DNA from: Thiohalobacter thiocyanaticus
Lineage (GTDB): Bacteria > Pseudomonadota > Gammaproteobacteria > Thiohalobacterales > Thiohalobacteraceae
Reading direction: 5' to 3'
Length of the DNA: 64,000 nucleotides
NCBI RefSeq assembly: GCF_002356355.1
Contig: NZ_AP018052.1
Span: forward strand, 558,001 to 622,000
In this document: positions 9,208 through 17,582 of the stretch, piece after piece
How the letters are laid out: each line of letters begins with the position of its first letter
Numbering within the stretch: the first letter of the stretch is position 1
Translations under genes and position numbers: made by a program
Notes under the pieces: generated by a model
What the model was told of the DNA's origin: nothing
Seen by the model: only the letters and a program-made list of their open reading frames with translations
The model's database searches: none

Positions 9208-9731
9208 GTAGGATGGGTGAAGGCGCTCCGCGCCGTAACCCATCGGCCGGCGGCCAGCGATGGGTTGCGCTTGCGCTCCACCCGTCCTGCGCAAGCAGTA
9301 GGTCGGGTCAGCCCGACAGGGCGTAACCCGACACGGACCGCGGCTTATGTCGGGTTACGCTAGGCTAACCCGACCTACGTACTGCCCGTCATCCCCGCGC
9401 AGGCGGGACAAAAGCGCGCAGCGCGTTGAACGCCGGTACGGCGGCCCTTTATGCCCTTCAGGGTAGTAGGGCGAGCGCAGCGAGTAATCCAGATACCGCC
9501 GTGGCCATTGGATTCCCGCCTGCGCGGGAATGACGGTGAAAACGCAGTGTGTAGGATGGGTGAAGGCGCTCCGCGCCGTAACCCATCGGCCGGCGGCCAG
9601 CGATGGGTTGCGCTTGCGCTCCACCCATCCTACGCAAGTTCTGTAGTGCCGTAGGTCGGGTTAGCGCAGCGTAACCCGACATGATCCGCGGTCCGTGTCG
9701 GGTTACGCCCTGCCGGGCTAACCCGACCTAC
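9208..9731. repeat. Cluster of five palindromic repeats from three families
   Basis: In order: GTAGGATGGGT type (9208-9291), GTAGGTCGGGT type (9298-9378), a long dRS3-like element (9387-9536, inverted, with an internal segment), GTAGGATGGGT type (9551-9633) and GTAGGTCGGGT type (9651-9731). The two GTAGGATGGGT copies are nearly identical. The gap 9174-9756 contains nothing else. Confidence 0.9.
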
Positions 9732-9756
9732 CCCTGGATGCCGGTAGACGGGGCAT

Positions 9757-10908
9757 TTACAAGAACAATGTCAGCACCCCGGTATAGCCGTAGAGCCGGT
9801 TGTGGAAGATCTCGCCGTTGGCGAAGAAGCCCACCAGCGGGAACTCGCCCAGCCGGTCGCGGATGGCGCGCAGCTCGTCGGACTCCTCGCCGAACAGATT
9901 CTTGCCCCGGCCCAGACAGGAGTAATAGACGCCGCCGCGAATGGGGCGGTCGCCGGTGCGTTGCTTCAGATCGGCGAGCATGCGTTCCAGATCCTCCCAG
10001 GCCGAGGCGCCGTCGCGGCGGCAGAACTGGATTTCCTGGCCCGGCTGCAGCAGGTCGCCGACGGCCAGCAGCTGGTTGCGGGTATCCACCCCGACCAGGT
10101 TGCGCACCAGGTAGTCGGCGGTGTCCGAGCCCTGCAGCGGCAGGCCGGCGAAGATGTAGCCGGCCACCCGGTTGAGGTCGCGGGCCAGGATCTCGCCGAT
10201 GTCCTCGTAGAACACCTCCAGCGCCGGACGGTCGTCGATGCGGCTGATGACATTGCGTTCGCACTCGGTGATTTCGTGCTTGCCGGCGATGGGGGTGCAG
10301 CCCTGGCTCAGGCCGGTCACGACCCGGACGCGGTCGGAGAAGACCACGCCGGACAGGCCGCCCTGGACGATGCGGTTGGCGATCTGCGGTTCCTGGTCGC
10401 GCGAGGAACTCAGGCCGCCGACCAGAAAGCCGCCGGGCAGGCGCGCGGCCAGGCGTTCGATCAGTTCGGGGCCGGCGGCATTGCGCGGATCGCCATGGAC
10501 GATGCCCAGGTGGGCGGCGCTGTCCGCCAGCCAGTTGTCCAGGGCGTCGAGCTCGCTCATCTCCAGCGACTGCAGAGTGGGCAGGATGCGGTAGTCGTCC
10601 GGTCCGAAGGCGCCGACCATCGCCGCCATGGCCGGGGTTTCGTAGTACTCGGTGCCGGTGGCGCAGATGCCCATGCCGACCGTGCCCACCCAGTCGTCGA
10701 TCCCGGTCTGTTCGCGGAAGTGCTCCAGGATGGAGGGCAGGATGGCGGCGTGCTCGTCGGTGACGTAGAGAAAGCCCAGATTGGTCTCCGGCGGGATATA
10801 GCCGATCTGGCGCAGGCACTGCTCAGCGCTCTGTTCCCAGTCCGCGCCGGCGCTGTGGCCGTAACGGAAGCGCTGTGTGTCGGCCTGTTTGTGGGGCTGT
10901 TCCTTCAT
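9757..10908 (-). CDS. FIST-domain sensory protein
   Basis: The 383-residue protein has FIST_N and FIST_C character: an early NLGFLYVTDEHAAILPSI segment, a central GGFLVGGLSSSRD motif with VVFSDRVRVVTGLSQGCTPI, and a C-terminal GGVYYSCLGRGKNLFGEES followed by FPLVGFFANGEIFHNRL, which is typical of FIST_C. FIST domains are thought to bind small ligands such as amino acids and are often fused to signalling outputs; here it is stand-alone. No partner is adjacent. The assignment of fold is firm, the ligand unknown. Confidence 0.88.
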   Translation of the reverse strand: MKEQPHKQADTQRFRYGHSAGADWEQSAEQCLRQIGYIPPETNLGFLYVTDEHAAILPSILEHFREQTGIDDWVGTVGMGICATGTEYYETPAMAAMVGAFGPDDYRILPTLQSLEMSELDALDNWLADSAAHLGIVHGDPRNAAGPELIERLAARLPGGFLVGGLSSSRDQEPQIANRIVQGGLSGVVFSDRVRVVTGLSQGCTPIAGKHEITECERNVISRIDDRPALEVFYEDIGEILARDLNRVAGYIFAGLPLQGSDTADYLVRNLVGVDTRNQLLAVGDLLQPGQEIQFCRRDGASAWEDLERMLADLKQRTGDRPIRGGVYYSCLGRGKNLFGEESDELRAIRDRLGEFPLVGFFANGEIFHNRLYGYTGVLTLFL

Positions 10909-10971
10909 GCCGTTTACCGGGGGTCATGGATGAACGGATTCCGCTGAGAAAATTCAGATCATTACCCCTGC

Positions 10972-11136
10972 CGTCATGCCCGTGCAGGCGGGCATCCATG
11001 CCTCGGGAACACCTGGATTCCCGCCTTCGCGGGAATGACGGAAAAATCTAATCCTGTAGGTCGGGTTAGCGCAGCGTAACCCGACATGAGCCGCGTCCCC
11101 TGTCGGGTTACGCCCTGCCGGGCTAACCCGACCTAC
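10972..11136. repeat. dRS3-like and GTAGGTCGGGT-type repeats
   Basis: A dRS3-like palindrome (10972-11041) is followed by a GTAGGTCGGGT-type element (11056-11136) and a single dRS3 half-site near 11146. The gap 10909-11231 has no gene. Confidence 0.85.
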
Positions 11137-11231
11137 GCCTCTTCCCGTCATTCCCGTGCCGGCACCAGGCGCTTCGGTAATGTTAAGGGAAAAATACACC
11201 AGTGTCCGGGTTGAAGCTATCGTCCTACAGC

Positions 11232-11258
11232 AAAAACCCCCGGACCAGCCGGGGGTTT
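11232..11258 (-). terminator. Rho-independent terminator of phosphoribulokinase gene
   Basis: A perfect 10-bp stem (AAACCCCCGG / CCGGGGGTTT) with a 5-base loop is followed, on the minus strand, by a T-rich tail. It lies 24 bases beyond the stop codon. Confidence 0.85.
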
Positions 11259-11281
11259 GCGTGTTGCGATGGTGCTCGACT

Positions 11282-12154
11282 TCAGCCGCGTCCGGCCAGC
11301 ATCTGCTCGATGATCGGCGCCAGGATGATCTCCATGGCGAAGCCCATCTTGCCGCCCGGCACCACGATGGTGTTGCGCCGCGACATGAACGACCCCTCCA
11401 GCATGTTCAGCAGGTAGGGGAAGTCGACGCTGTGCTTCTTCGGATCGCGGAAGCGGATCACCACGAAGGACTCGTCGGCCGTAGGGATGTCGCGGGCGAT
11501 GAAGGGGTTGGAGGTGTCGACCGTCGGCACGCGCTGGAAGTTGATGTCGGTGCGCGAGAACTGCGGGGTGATGTAGTTCACGTAGTCGTGCATGCGGCGC
11601 AGGATGGTGTCGACGATGGCCTCGGCGGAGTAGCCGCGCTCGGCCGCGTCGCGGTGGATCTTCTGGATCCACTCCAGGTTGACCAGCGGCACCACGCCGA
11701 TCAGCAGGTCCACGAACTGGGCCACGTTGGCGTCCTCGGTCACCACGCCGCCGTGCAGGCCTTCGTAGAACAGCAGGTCGGTGCCGGCCGGGATGTCCTC
11801 CCAGGGGGTGAATTCGCCCGGCTTCTGGCCGTAGGGGGCGGCCTCTTCGTCGCTGTGCAGGTAGTAGCGGCGCTGGCAGGCACCGGTCTCGCCATAGGTC
11901 TTGAAGGTCTCCTCGAGCTTGTCGAAGATGTTGGCCTCGGGCCCGAAGTGGCTGAAGTTGCGGTTGCCTTCGGCCTCGGCCTTTTTCATGGCCTCCTTCA
12001 TGGCCGCGCGGTCATAGCGGTGGTAGCTGTCGCCCTCGATGACCAGGGGGTTGATGCCCTCGCGGCGGAAGATGTGCTCGAATGCCACCTTGACGGTGGT
12101 CGTGCCGGCGCCGGACGAGCCGGTGACCGCGATCACGGGATGCTTTTTGGACAT
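11282..12154 (-). CDS. prk: Phosphoribulokinase (Calvin cycle)
   Basis: The enzyme phosphorylates ribulose 5-phosphate to ribulose 1,5-bisphosphate, the CO2 acceptor of RuBisCO. The 290-residue length and sequence match the proteobacterial class I enzyme: P-loop TGSSGAGTTT at residues 11-20, IEGDSYHRYDRAAM with substrate-binding residues, HFGPEANIFDKLEE, the RRYYLHSDEEAAPYG segment, and the FYEGLHGG Walker B region. Its presence shows an autotrophic lifestyle. It is monocistronic here, with its own terminator and an AT-rich, possibly regulated promoter; no RuBisCO genes are in the window. Confidence 0.97.
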   Translation of the reverse strand: MSKKHPVIAVTGSSGAGTTTVKVAFEHIFRREGINPLVIEGDSYHRYDRAAMKEAMKKAEAEGNRNFSHFGPEANIFDKLEETFKTYGETGACQRRYYLHSDEEAAPYGQKPGEFTPWEDIPAGTDLLFYEGLHGGVVTEDANVAQFVDLLIGVVPLVNLEWIQKIHRDAAERGYSAEAIVDTILRRMHDYVNYITPQFSRTDINFQRVPTVDTSNPFIARDIPTADESFVVIRFRDPKKHSVDFPYLLNMLEGSFMSRRNTIVVPGGKMGFAMEIILAPIIEQMLAGRG

Positions 12155-12240
12155 GCTGTTCTCCTCAAGCCAAGGTTTTGAAATCCTGGATCGGCTGCCC
12201 GGAGGCGCCGTGCCCGCGCCGCTGGCGCAGGACTAAATTC

Positions 12241-12257
12241 TTGATCTAAATTGATAA
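12241..12257 (-). promoter_or_regulatory. Possible LysR-type (CbbR-like) operator upstream of prk
   Basis: TTGATCTAAATTGATAA is an imperfect inverted repeat (ATC ... GAT arms) in an AT-rich island within GC-rich sequence, 87-103 bases upstream of the prk start. Calvin-cycle genes are commonly controlled by CbbR at such sites. The match is only structural, so confidence is low. Confidence 0.25.
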
Positions 12258-12371
12258 ATTTCGGGCGCCCCTCGGGCCCGGGACGCGCTCCGCAGACCCC
12301 GGCAGGGGGGAGCCATTTCCGCCCGTGGAAAAGCCCGGCATCCTACCACAGTCGGTCCCGGTCGGCACCCT

Positions 12372-13070
12372 TTAGGGGGCAGGCGCATGGACGCGGCGGT
12401 ACAGCAGGTCCCATACCCCGTGCCCCAGGCGCTGGCCGCGCTGCTCGAATTTGGTCAGGGGGCGGTCGGCCGGACGTTCGGCGAACCGCCCCGGCCCTGC
12501 CGGGTTGGTGAAATCGGGGCTGGCCTCCATGACCTCCAGCATCTGTCCGGCATAGTCCTCCCAGTCGGTGGCCAGGTGGAAGATGCCGCCCGGGGCGAGC
12601 TTGCGCGCGACCAGGGCGACGAATTCCGGCTGCAGGATGCGCCGCTTGTGGTGCTTCTTCTTGGGCCAGGGATCGGGGAAGAACAGCAGCACCCGGTTCA
12701 GGCCGGCCTCCGGGATGGCGGCGCGCAGCACCTCGACGGCGTCGGCGCAGACGACCCGTATATTGGTCAGTTCCCGCTCGGCGATCAGGCGCAGCAGATG
12801 GCCCACCCCCGGCCGGTGGACCTCGATGCCGATGAAATCCTGCTCCGGTGCGGCCGCGGCCATGGTGGCCAGGCTGTCGCCGTTGCCGAAGCCGATTTCC
12901 AGGGTGCGCGGCGCGGCCCTGCCGAAGACCGCGTCCAGGTCCAGCGGGGCGTCCGGGGCCAGGCCGTAGCGGGGCAGCAGTTCGTCCAGTGCCCGCTGCT
13001 GGGACGGTGTGAGCCGTCCCTCGCGGCGCACGAAGGAGCGGATGCGGCGGAGGTGGTCGGTTGTGGTCAT
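12372..13070 (-). CDS. trmB: tRNA (guanine-N7-)-methyltransferase
   Basis: TrmB makes m7G46 in tRNA variable loops using SAM. The 232-residue protein shows [16 protein letters not shown] (SAM motif I), [15 protein letters not shown], and the diagnostic [19 protein letters not shown] segment with the catalytic Asp region, then LATDWEDYA and the C-terminal [12 protein letters not shown]. Length and motifs are normal. In many gammaproteobacteria trmB follows thiS-thiG; here it is separated from thiG by an MscS-type and a CorA-type gene plus repeats. Confidence 0.96.
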   Translation of the reverse strand: MTTTDHLRRIRSFVRREGRLTPSQQRALDELLPRYGLAPDAPLDLDAVFGRAAPRTLEIGFGNGDSLATMAAAAPEQDFIGIEVHRPGVGHLLRLIAERELTNIRVVCADAVEVLRAAIPEAGLNRVLLFFPDPWPKKKHHKRRILQPEFVALVARKLAPGGIFHLATDWEDYAGQMLEVMEASPDFTNPAGPGRFAERPADRPLTKFEQRGQRLGHGVWDLLYRRVHAPAP

Positions 13071-13087
13071 TAGAATCCTGATAGTCC

Positions 13088-13253
13088 GTCATTGCTAGGC
13101 GCGCAGCGCCGTGGCAATCTCCAAGCGATAGGCGTCGCATTATGAGATTGCCGCGCTGCGCTCGCAATGACGTAGGATGGGTGGAGCGCAGCGCAACCCA
13201 TCAGGCCCGGTAGGGCGATGGATTACGGCGTCATGCGCCTCCACCCAGCCTAC
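13088..13253. repeat. GTCATTGC-type and GTAGGATGGGT-type repeats abutting each other
   Basis: An element with ends CGTCATTGC ... GCAATGACG (13088-13171) joins directly to a GTAGGATGGGT-type palindrome (13172-13253), the G of one end lying next to the GTAGG of the other. It fills the gap between trmB and the mechanosensitive channel gene. Confidence 0.85.
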
Positions 13254-13279
13254 GCCTGAGGAACTGGCACCCGGAGCCC

Positions 13280-14566
13280 ATGAACGGCATCGAACTCGAC
13301 TACCGCGTCTGGCTGGAACGCATCCAGAACCCCGATTTCGGCTGGCAGCTGCTGGTGCTGGCGCTGGCCGGCATCGGCGCCTGGCTGGTGCACCGGGCGA
13401 TCTATGTCTCGCTGTCGCGGACGCCGGAGGGTCAGGCCGAGCGCCGGCTGCACGAATTCACCCGCAAGAGCCTGCGCCGCATGCTGTTCCCGCTGAGCAT
13501 GCTGGTGGGCGTATTCGTCGGCCGGGCCATCCTCGACAGCATCGACTACCCCGTGGCGGTACTCGATATCGCCGTGCCGCTGCTGCTGTCGCTGGCCGCC
13601 ATCCGCCTGCTGGTCTACCTGCTGCGCAAGAGCTTCACGCCCGGTCCGGCGGTCAAGGCCTGGGAGAGCCTGGTCAGTACCAGCATCTGGATCCTGGTGG
13701 CGCTGCATCTGCTGGGTTGGCTGCCCTATGTGCTGCAGGCCATGGACGAGTTCGCCTTCAGCCTGGGCAGTACCCGCATTTCGCTGCTCGCGGTGGTGAA
13801 GCTGGTACTGCTGATCGCCCTGCTGTGGGTGATCGCCTTCTGGTTGTCGGCGCTGATCGAGCGCCGCATGACCAGCGCCGCGCATGTCAGCCCCGGGCTG
13901 CGGGTGGGGGTGGCCAAGGTCAGCAAGGTGGTGCTGCTCACCCTGGCGCTGCTGATCGCCCTGGATGCCGTCGGCATCGATCTCACCGCGCTGACCGTGT
14001 TCGGCGGCGCGCTGGGTGTCGGTATCGGTTTCGGCCTGCAGCGCATCGCCAGCAACTTCATCAGCGGCTTCATCGTGCTGTTCGACCGCTCCATCAAGCC
14101 GGGCGATGTCATCAGCGTGGGCGACAAGTTCGGCTGGGTGCAGGAACTGCGCGCCCGCTACATCGTGGTGCGCGACCGCGACGGGGTGGAGACGCTGATT
14201 CCCAACGAGACCCTGATCACCACCGAGGTGATCAACTGGAGCTATTCCGACCGCGACGTGCGCATCAAGATCCCGGTCTCGATCAGCTACGGCGACGACC
14301 CGGAGCAGGCCATGGCGATCATGCTGGAGGCGGCGCACGCCTCGCCGCGCATCAAGGACGACCCGGCGCCCGTGTGCCGGCTGCTGGCATTCGGCGACAA
14401 CGGCATCCTGTTGGAACTGCGGGTCTGGATCCTGGACCCGGAGAACGGCGTCAACGGCGTGCGTTCGGAGGTGAACCTCGATATCTGGCGCCGTTTCAAG
14501 GCCGCCGGCATCACCATCCCGTTCCCGCAGCGGGATGTGTATATAAAATCAGGTCCTGGTAACTAG
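13280..14566 (+). CDS. MscS-family mechanosensitive ion channel
   Basis: The 428-residue protein has about five hydrophobic segments and then the MscS core: the pore helix VFGGALGVGIGFGLQ with Gly/Ala packing, IASNFISGFIVLFDRSIKPG, the beta-domain (GDVISVGDKFGWVQELRARY) and the C-terminal alpha/beta vestibule. It would open under hypo-osmotic stress to release solutes from the cytoplasm. It is longer than E. coli MscS (286 residues) by an N-terminal membrane extension, like the YnaI/YbdG type. Convergent with corA, separated by the tandem repeat array. Confidence 0.93.
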   Translation: MNGIELDYRVWLERIQNPDFGWQLLVLALAGIGAWLVHRAIYVSLSRTPEGQAERRLHEFTRKSLRRMLFPLSMLVGVFVGRAILDSIDYPVAVLDIAVPLLLSLAAIRLLVYLLRKSFTPGPAVKAWESLVSTSIWILVALHLLGWLPYVLQAMDEFAFSLGSTRISLLAVVKLVLLIALLWVIAFWLSALIERRMTSAAHVSPGLRVGVAKVSKVVLLTLALLIALDAVGIDLTALTVFGGALGVGIGFGLQRIASNFISGFIVLFDRSIKPGDVISVGDKFGWVQELRARYIVVRDRDGVETLIPNETLITTEVINWSYSDRDVRIKIPVSISYGDDPEQAMAIMLEAAHASPRIKDDPAPVCRLLAFGDNGILLELRVWILDPENGVNGVRSEVNLDIWRRFKAAGITIPFPQRDVYIKSGPGN

Positions 14567-14614
14567 GTTCCAGGGCTGAGGGGAAGCCCTGTAAAAAACA
14601 TGCGGGGCCAGGGT

Positions 14615-15054
14615 GTAGGATGGGTGAAGTGCAGTGCAACCCATCATGCCGCGGCCCCGGCGATGGGTTGCGGCACAGGGTGCCTCCACCCATCCTACGG
14701 ATTGGATCCAGGTTTTTCCTCGGCCTTGGTATGTGGGATGGGTGAAGCGTAGCGTAACCCATCATGCCGCGGCCCCGGCGATGGGTTGCGGCACAGGGTG
14801 CCTCCACCCATCCTACGTATTGGATCCAGGTTTTTCCTCGGCCTTGGTATGTGGGATGGGTGAAGCGTAGCGTAACCCATCATGCCGCGGCCCCGGCGAT
14901 GGGTTGCGGCACAGGGTGCCTCCACCCATCCTAACGTATTGGATCCAGGTTTTTTCCTCGGCCTTGGTATGTAGGATGGGTGAAGCGTAGCGTAACCCAT
15001 CATGCCGCGGCCCCGGCGATGGGTTGCGGCACAGGGTGCCTCCACCCATCCTAC
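14615..15054. repeat. Tandem array of a 118-120 bp unit, four copies
   Basis: Four GTAGGATGGGT-type palindromes start at 14615, 14733, 14851 and 14971 (periods 118, 118 and 120). Each about 84-bp palindrome is followed by a 34-bp spacer containing GGATCCAGGTTTTTCCTCGG, and the copies are almost identical. Copies 2 and 3 read GTGGGATGGGT. No gene is present in 14567-15064. Confidence 0.95.
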
Positions 15055-15064
15055 TGTCCTGCAG

Positions 15065-16024
15065 TCAGATCCACTTCTTCACCCGGAACAGCACCAGCAG
15101 TCCGATGGCCAGTGCCGCCATGGCGCCCAGGACGATGAAGTAGGAATAGCGCCAGGCCAACTCCGGCATGTATTCGAAGTTCATGCCGAAAACCCCGACG
15201 ATCACCGTTAGCGGCAGGAAGATGGCCGAGATCACGGTCAACACCCGCACGATCTCGTTGGTGCGGTGGGCGACGGCGGAGAAGTGCAACTGCACCAGGG
15301 ACTCGATCTCGCTCTGCTGATCGGTGGCGAACTTCATCACCCGGCGGATGTGCTCGAGCAGGTCGTTGTAACGCACGGCCAGGTGATCGTCGATGTCCAC
15401 GCCGGTGGTGTCGCGCCATACCGTGATCGCATCCTCCTGGCCCTCGCACAGCAGTTCCAGCTGGCGCAGGCGGCTGCGGTGGTTCATCAGCGCCAGCCAG
15501 TCGTCGAAAGGATGGCCGGGATCGAGCAGGTCCCGCCGCCAGGTTTCCAGCTGCTCGGTCAGCGGTTCGCGCATCTGCAGAAAGCGGTCGACCATGTTGG
15601 TCAGAATGAGATGCATCAGGCCCACCGGACGCGCCGGGATGCGCCCCTGACGCTGCAGCAGCCGCTCGCGCACCGTCTGAATGGAACGGCTGTCTGCGGC
15701 GCGCACGCTGACCAGCACCCGGTCGAACAGGAACAAGGCCGTGGGGCGGCTGTTGAAGTCCTCGTTCTGCTCCGGCGCCAGGCTGCGGAAGATGACCATT
15801 TCGTAGTCGCTGGTGCTGTCGCTGTAGGAGGGGTGGCCCGGGTTCAGGCTGTCGCGCACATGGCCCTCGTGGATCTCCACCCCGGTCAGACGGCGCACCT
15901 CGGCCGGCCAGTCCGGCTCCTGCTCGCGGATGAAGTCCAGCCATACCAGCCCCTCGGCGGGCAGGTGGCTCAGGGCCTCCGGGGCCTCGATCCGCTCGCG
16001 GGACTGGATATGCAGGACATGCAT
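15065..16024 (-). CDS. corA: CorA-family divalent metal ion transporter
   Basis: The 319-residue protein has the long N-terminal cytoplasmic domain, a long helix (HLAVRYNDLLEHIRRVMKFA ...), and two C-terminal transmembrane helices. The signature GMN motif is at residues 280-282 (VFGMNFEYMPEL) in the loop after TM1, and the protein ends in a basic tail (FRVKKWI). CorA pentamers carry Mg2+ and Co2+, or Zn2+ for ZntB-type members; which one applies here cannot be told. The start ATG is at 16024, 13 bases from the thiG stop. Confidence 0.92.
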   Translation of the reverse strand: MHVLHIQSRERIEAPEALSHLPAEGLVWLDFIREQEPDWPAEVRRLTGVEIHEGHVRDSLNPGHPSYSDSTSDYEMVIFRSLAPEQNEDFNSRPTALFLFDRVLVSVRAADSRSIQTVRERLLQRQGRIPARPVGLMHLILTNMVDRFLQMREPLTEQLETWRRDLLDPGHPFDDWLALMNHRSRLRQLELLCEGQEDAITVWRDTTGVDIDDHLAVRYNDLLEHIRRVMKFATDQQSEIESLVQLHFSAVAHRTNEIVRVLTVISAIFLPLTVIVGVFGMNFEYMPELAWRYSYFIVLGAMAALAIGLLVLFRVKKWI

Positions 16025-16037
16025 GCGCCGTGACGGC

Positions 16038-16847
16038 TCAGAAGAAGGTGCCGTCGATGGGCGAGGAGGCGCTGGCGAAGCGCTTGCGCGGGATGCGCCC
16101 GGCGCGGAAGGCCTCGCGCCCGGCCTCGATGGCCTTCTTCATGGCCGAGGCCATCAGCACCGGGTCGCCGGCCCCGGCGATGGCGGTGTTCATCAGCACG
16201 CCGTCACAGCCCAGTTCCAGCGCGATGGCGGCATCCGAGGCGGTGCCCACGCCGGCGTCGACCAGGATCGGCACGCTGGCGTTCTCGACAATGGTGAGGA
16301 TGTTGTAGGGGTTGCGGATGCCCAGGCCCGAGCCGATGGGCGCGGCCAGCGGCATCACCGCGACACAGCCCATCTCCTCGAAGCGCCTGGCGATGATGGG
16401 GTCGTCGTTGGTGTAGACCATGACCTCGAAGCCGTCCTTGATCAGGACCTCGGCCGCCTCCAGGGTCTGGATGATGTCCGGGAACAGGGTCTTCTCGTCG
16501 CCCAGTACCTCTAGCTTGACCAGGTTGTGGCCGTCCAGCAGCTCGCGCGCCAGGCGGCAGGTGCGCACCGCGTCCTCGGCCGTGTAGCAGCCGGCGGTGT
16601 TGGGCAGATAGGTGTAGCGGTCCGGCGGCAGCACCTCGAGCAGGTTGGGCTCGTTCGGGTCCTGGCCGATATTGGTGCGGCGGATGGCCACGGTGATGAT
16701 CTCCGCGCCGCTGGCCTCGACCGCCTGACGGGTCTGCTCCAGATCCCGGTACTTGCCGGTGCCGACCAGCAGGCGGGATTGATAGCTGCGTCCGGCGACG
16801 ATCAGCGGATCGTCGGTGGGCTGGATTTCCTGCATGGGGGTGGACAT
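16038..16847 (-). CDS. thiG: Thiazole synthase
   Basis: ThiG forms the thiazole phosphate of thiamine from DXP, dehydroglycine and ThiS-thiocarboxylate. The 269-residue protein starting at MSTPMQ carries [16 protein letters not shown], the Schiff-base lysine in [34 protein letters not shown] and [20 protein letters not shown]. The start was placed at 16847 because AGGAG lies 8 bases upstream; the longer frame begins in repeat sequence. It is followed by corA and preceded by thiS at a distance of 255 bases filled with a repeat, unusual for a normally tight thiSG pair. Confidence 0.96.
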   Translation of the reverse strand: MSTPMQEIQPTDDPLIVAGRSYQSRLLVGTGKYRDLEQTRQAVEASGAEIITVAIRRTNIGQDPNEPNLLEVLPPDRYTYLPNTAGCYTAEDAVRTCRLARELLDGHNLVKLEVLGDEKTLFPDIIQTLEAAEVLIKDGFEVMVYTNDDPIIARRFEEMGCVAVMPLAAPIGSGLGIRNPYNILTIVENASVPILVDAGVGTASDAAIALELGCDGVLMNTAIAGAGDPVLMASAMKKAIEAGREAFRAGRIPRKRFASASSPIDGTFF

Positions 16848-16865
16848 CGGTGTCTCCTGATTAGC

Positions 16866-17031
16866 CGTCATTGCGAGTACCCATAGGGCATAAACGTAGC
16901 GTGGCAATCTCGTTACGCAGAAGCAGCCGGATGGAGATTATTCGCTGCGCTCACCCCTTCGGGGCCGCCCTGCGGACGTTCTGCGCTCGCAAGCTCGCTT
17001 GTGCCGCGGCACTGCGTGCCTCGCAATGACG
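16866..17031. repeat. GTCATTGCGAG-type palindromic repeat, long form
   Basis: The ends CGTCATTGCGAG and CTCGCAATGACG enclose about 140 bases that include GTGGCAATCTC and GC-rich inner palindromes. It separates thiS from thiG. Confidence 0.8.
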
Positions 17032-17102
17032 AGGAATTTTGAGAAGGCCCTTGTGACCTCTGCGCCTTTGCGTCACTGCGTTGAGAATTCTGATCGAATA
17101 CC

Positions 17103-17303
17103 TCACCCGCCGCCGATGGCGCGCACGATCTCGACCCGGTCGTCCGGTTGGAAGCGGTGGTCGGCGAACTCGCTGCGCGGCAGGATCTCGCGGTTGACCT
17201 CCACCGCCAGGCGCTGGCCGCTCAGCCCCAGCTCCTCGATGAGTTGCGCCGCCGTGAGATCTTCGGCAATCTCACGCGCTTCGCCGTTGAGTGTGATCTG
17301 CAT
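17103..17303 (-). CDS. thiS: Sulfur carrier protein ThiS
   Basis: The 66-residue ubiquitin-like protein carries sulfur as a C-terminal thiocarboxylate for thiazole synthesis. It starts MQITLNGEARE, contains LAVEVNREILPRSEF and ends in the diagnostic Gly-Gly (AIGGG). A much longer reading frame runs upstream to 18281 but lies antisense to the acyl-CoA synthetase gene, so the short start is taken. The Shine-Dalgarno is weak. Confidence 0.95.
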   Translation of the reverse strand: MQITLNGEAREIAEDLTAAQLIEELGLSGQRLAVEVNREILPRSEFADHRFQPDDRVEIVRAIGGG

Positions 17304-17381
17304 AAGAGTGTGATTCCAGACCGGGTCCGGCGCAACCGCCCGGTTCACCAGGGTTAGGCAGCGAATGGCAAACTTCGGCGC

Positions 17382-17482
17382 CGTCATTCCCGCGAAGGCG
17401 GGAATCCAGTGTCTGGCGGAGCAGACCAACGATGGATCCCGCTGGAGCCTGTGCCGGCGCAGGCCGGTACGGGGAATGACGG
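17382..17482. repeat. dRS3-like palindromic repeat
   Basis: The left arm is GTCATTCCCGCGAAGGCGGG; the right arm is diverged (GGCCGGTACGGGGAATGACGG). It lies between thiS and the divergent acyl-CoA synthetase gene. Confidence 0.8.
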
Positions 17483-17582
17483 GTAGACTGAAATCCGGCT
17501 TGCCACAAAGTGCCATTCGGTTCTGCGTGGATTCTACATCAAATCCGGCCATTGCGCGGCAGGGCCGGACAGCGGAGACCCC

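Noticed and set aside
14615-15054. CRISPR array
   Set aside because: The unit is 118-120 bp, spacers are identical between copies, and no cas genes are present.
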